Below the pieces are notes generated by a model. It did not search any database. It was given only the letters and a program-made list of their open reading frames with translations, and was not told where the DNA came from. A program made the translations under genes and the position numbers. From a bacterium D16-56 (lineage in GTDB: Bacteria; Bacillota; Clostridia; Lachnospirales; Lachnospiraceae): 64,000 bases of DNA. Where the stretch lies: NCBI GenBank assembly GCA_003611875.1, contig RAYY01000008.1, positions 62,001 through 126,000 of the forward strand, in the 5' to 3' direction. Positions 62,252 to 64,000 of this stretch are shown here, in pieces; positions within the stretch are counted from its first letter, which is position 1; each line of letters begins with the position of its first letter.

Positions 62252-64000
62252 TCAATAATACTGTTCAATATATCCATAAGCTTTATCAAACACTTCTTTA
62301 TCCTTAATTTTATACTTCACCCATACCACGCTTCTTAATGCTTTTTTTACCTCCTGCTTTCCGGCTGTAGTGCTCTGCCATCCGTCAAACCGAACAATCT
62401 TTACAATATCATCAATATCCGCAACGATTCTCTCCACAATAATCGGAGTCTTATTATTTTTCACTCCATTAAACAGCTCCGTAAGGGCTGCTTTTCCCAA
62501 ATCAATCTCATCCTCCGGAACCACCTCCTTTTCAGCCCTGGCCGCCTCTCTGGCAAGTTCCAGCAGAAGTTTCAAAAACTCAATGCTTGTGACAAGTCCC
62601 TGCTCATGTTTCTCCCGTAAGTCCTCCAATTTTTCTCCCAGCTTCTTAAATCTCACATCATTGGAATGCCGGCGGATTCTTGCCACCAGATCAATCTCCA
62701 CTTTCATGGTTGTCTTTCTCAGATCTTTCTGCTTTTCCATAAATTCATCAATCAAATCCGCATCCATGGTAAGAATCTCCATATTCTCATGGATTTCCCC
62801 CACCGAAAGATGTTCATGAACCAGTTCCATGGTTTTAGCCCCCAAGGTTGCCCAGATCAAGCCGCCCCGGCCATCGGTGGGCTTTACGGATTCGTACACT
62901 CTGGTCAGCCACTGATAATCATATTTATATGGATTCAAAAACGGGTCTGGAGACAAAGCATCCCATGCCCTGTTAAGAACACGGTAATCCGCCCCAAACT
63001 CATCCTTTTCCCGGTTGGTAGGCAGACATTCCTGAGCCGCCATCAGCCCTTCCCACCCCTCTATCATCCGGTCCACTCCCATAAAGTAGCTTAAACATTT
63101 TCGCATGAGAGCCGGAAGCTGTTTCTTCACCTCCTGGATATTGGAAATCACCTTTTTCATTCCTGATTCATCAAAATCAAGCGCTCTGGCCACATTGTCA
63201 AAAATACCAATATAGTCCACAATCAAGCCATATGTCTTCCCCTCATCATAAGTTCTGTTAGTCCGACAAATTGCCTGTAAAAGATTGTGGTCTTTCATGG
63301 GCTTGTCCAGATACATGACCTGCAGTATAGGCGCATCAAAACCTGTCAGTAGTTTTGACGTAACTATCACAAGCTTCAGCGGACTTCCCGGTTCCCGAAA
63401 AAAATCCAAAAGCTTCCCCTCCGCGTCACGGTCACGCCGATAAGCTTTATACCTGTCTTCCTTGTCATCATTGGTATCCATGACAATGGTTGAGGCCTCT
63501 GTCCCTAAAAGCCGGTCCAGTTCCTCTTTATATAACAGACAACATTCACGATCATAGACCACCACCTGCCCTTTATAACCATTGGGCTCTATTTTTTCCT
63601 GATAATGTTTGGCAATATGTTCACATACCTTCCGAATCCGTTTTCGGTCATACATAATTGCTTTCATATTGACACGTTTGGAAAGCTCTGCTTTATCTTC
63701 TTTGGACAGATTTTCGGTCAGTTCGTCAAATTCCAAATCCAGCTTCTGACGGTCTACATGGAGTTCCACCGGCACCGGCTCGAAATTAAGCTGCAGTGTC
63801 GCATGGTCACGGATAGAATCGGCAAAAGAATATTTGCTCATGTACCCGCTTTTGTCTTCCACTGCCCCGAAGGTGTTGAAGGTATTTTTATCCCGCCGAT
63901 TAATAGGAGTTCCCGTCAAGCCAAAGAAAAACGCATTGGGAAGAGCCAGACGCATCTTTTCTCCCAGATCCCCCTCCTGGGTACGGTGAGCCTCATCTAC
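62252..64000 (-). CDS. hsdR: type I restriction endonuclease subunit R (C-terminal part)
   Basis: The C-terminal 582 codons of HsdR run off the right edge. This subunit is the ATP-driven translocase and nuclease of a type I restriction system. Right at the edge is VDEAHRTQEGDLGEK (DEAH, motif II), then GLTGTPI (III), VIVTSKLLTGFDAP (V region) and LLQAICRTNRTY (VI). The end is a helical domain that binds the methyltransferase. The N-terminal nuclease domain and the hsdM/hsdS genes lie outside. A small membrane protein gene follows. Confidence 0.95.
   Translation of the reverse strand, partial: VDEAHRTQEGDLGEKMRLALPNAFFFGLTGTPINRRDKNTFNTFGAVEDKSGYMSKYSFADSIRDHATLQLNFEPVPVELHVDRQKLDLEFDELTENLSKEDKAELSKRVNMKAIMYDRKRIRKVCEHIAKHYQEKIEPNGYKGQVVVYDRECCLLYKEELDRLLGTEASTIVMDTNDDKEDRYKAYRRDRDAEGKLLDFFREPGSPLKLVIVTSKLLTGFDAPILQVMYLDKPMKDHNLLQAICRTNRTYDEGKTYGLIVDYIGIFDNVARALDFDESGMKKVISNIQEVKKQLPALMRKCLSYFMGVDRMIEGWEGLMAAQECLPTNREKDEFGADYRVLNRAWDALSPDPFLNPYKYDYQWLTRVYESVKPTDGRGGLIWATLGAKTMELVHEHLSVGEIHENMEILTMDADLIDEFMEKQKDLRKTTMKVEIDLVARIRRHSNDVRFKKLGEKLEDLREKHEQGLVTSIEFLKLLLELAREAARAEKEVVPEDEIDLGKAALTELFNGVKNNKTPIIVERIVADIDDIVKIVRFDGWQSTTAGKQEVKKALRSVVWVKYKIKDKEVFDKAYGYIEQYY

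Noticed and set aside
1-64000. tRNA genes, CRISPR arrays, phage structural genes
   Set aside because: I saw no tRNA arms, no short regular repeats with spacers, and no capsid or tail-type proteins.

Overview
The window looks like chromosome from a Gram-positive, anaerobic member of the Clostridia, most likely a Lachnospiraceae relative; the genus cannot be resolved. Pointers are a rubrerythrin, a DUF6062 protein, a class A RNase P RNA, secreted proteins with choline-binding-type repeats, tandem NusG/LoaP-type antiterminators in front of an exopolysaccharide locus, and G-rich Shine-Dalgarno sites 5-10 nt before most starts.

Layout. 1-20.9 kb is mostly housekeeping: HAD phosphatase (cut by the window edge), rubrerythrin, a large hybrid histidine kinase, a C39-like putative peptidase, a PutP-type Na+ symporter, TetR regulator, DacF-type carboxypeptidase, PdaA-type deacetylase, carB, a UDP-glucose dehydrogenase-type enzyme, an ABC-F protein, a secreted repeat protein, rnpB and two small genes. 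21.2-22.7 kb is a complete IS4-type insertion sequence. 22.8-26.5 kb holds an AAA-like/PD-(D/E)XK protein, a 168-bp imperfect palindrome and a small foreign islet. 26.6-46.1 kb is a minus-strand, AT-rich polysaccharide locus of about 17 genes (two antiterminators, initiating phosphoglycosyltransferase, glycosyltransferases, polymerase, flippase, amino-sugar genes, cytidylyltransferase, and a frameshifted radical SAM gene). 47.0-61.2 kb is an accessory region with an ADP-ribosylglycohydrolase, two paralogous MotA/FliG-like proteins, a truncated metallo-beta-lactamase-fold gene, a nuclease-like protein, HTH regulators, a PPP-family phosphatase, a DUF2786 protein and an atypical protein kinase. 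The right edge is a type I restriction subunit HsdR.

Most notable points. (1) Upstream of the polysaccharide locus a segment with a strong sigma-A type promoter lies between 37-bp inverted repeats (36/37 identical). The promoter faces away from the locus, so this copy appears to be in the OFF orientation of an invertible capsule switch. (2) The last gene of that locus, a radical SAM gene, is out of frame at a run of seven G; eight would restore it. (3) In the accessory region two pairs of promoters share operator-like sequences at identical spacing, tying the kinase, HTH genes and two operons into small regulons. (4) A dispersed 105-115 bp palindromic repeat occurs six times plus a fragment, with paired base changes in one stem.

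Working together: if inverted, the capsule promoter would transcribe a ~360-nt leader, then the LoaP-like proteins, which probably help polymerase through the long operon; a phosphoglycosyltransferase starts the repeat unit, glycosyltransferases extend it, amino-sugar enzymes supply unusual sugars, and the flippase and polymerase export and join units. The function of the 48-61 kb region is not known.
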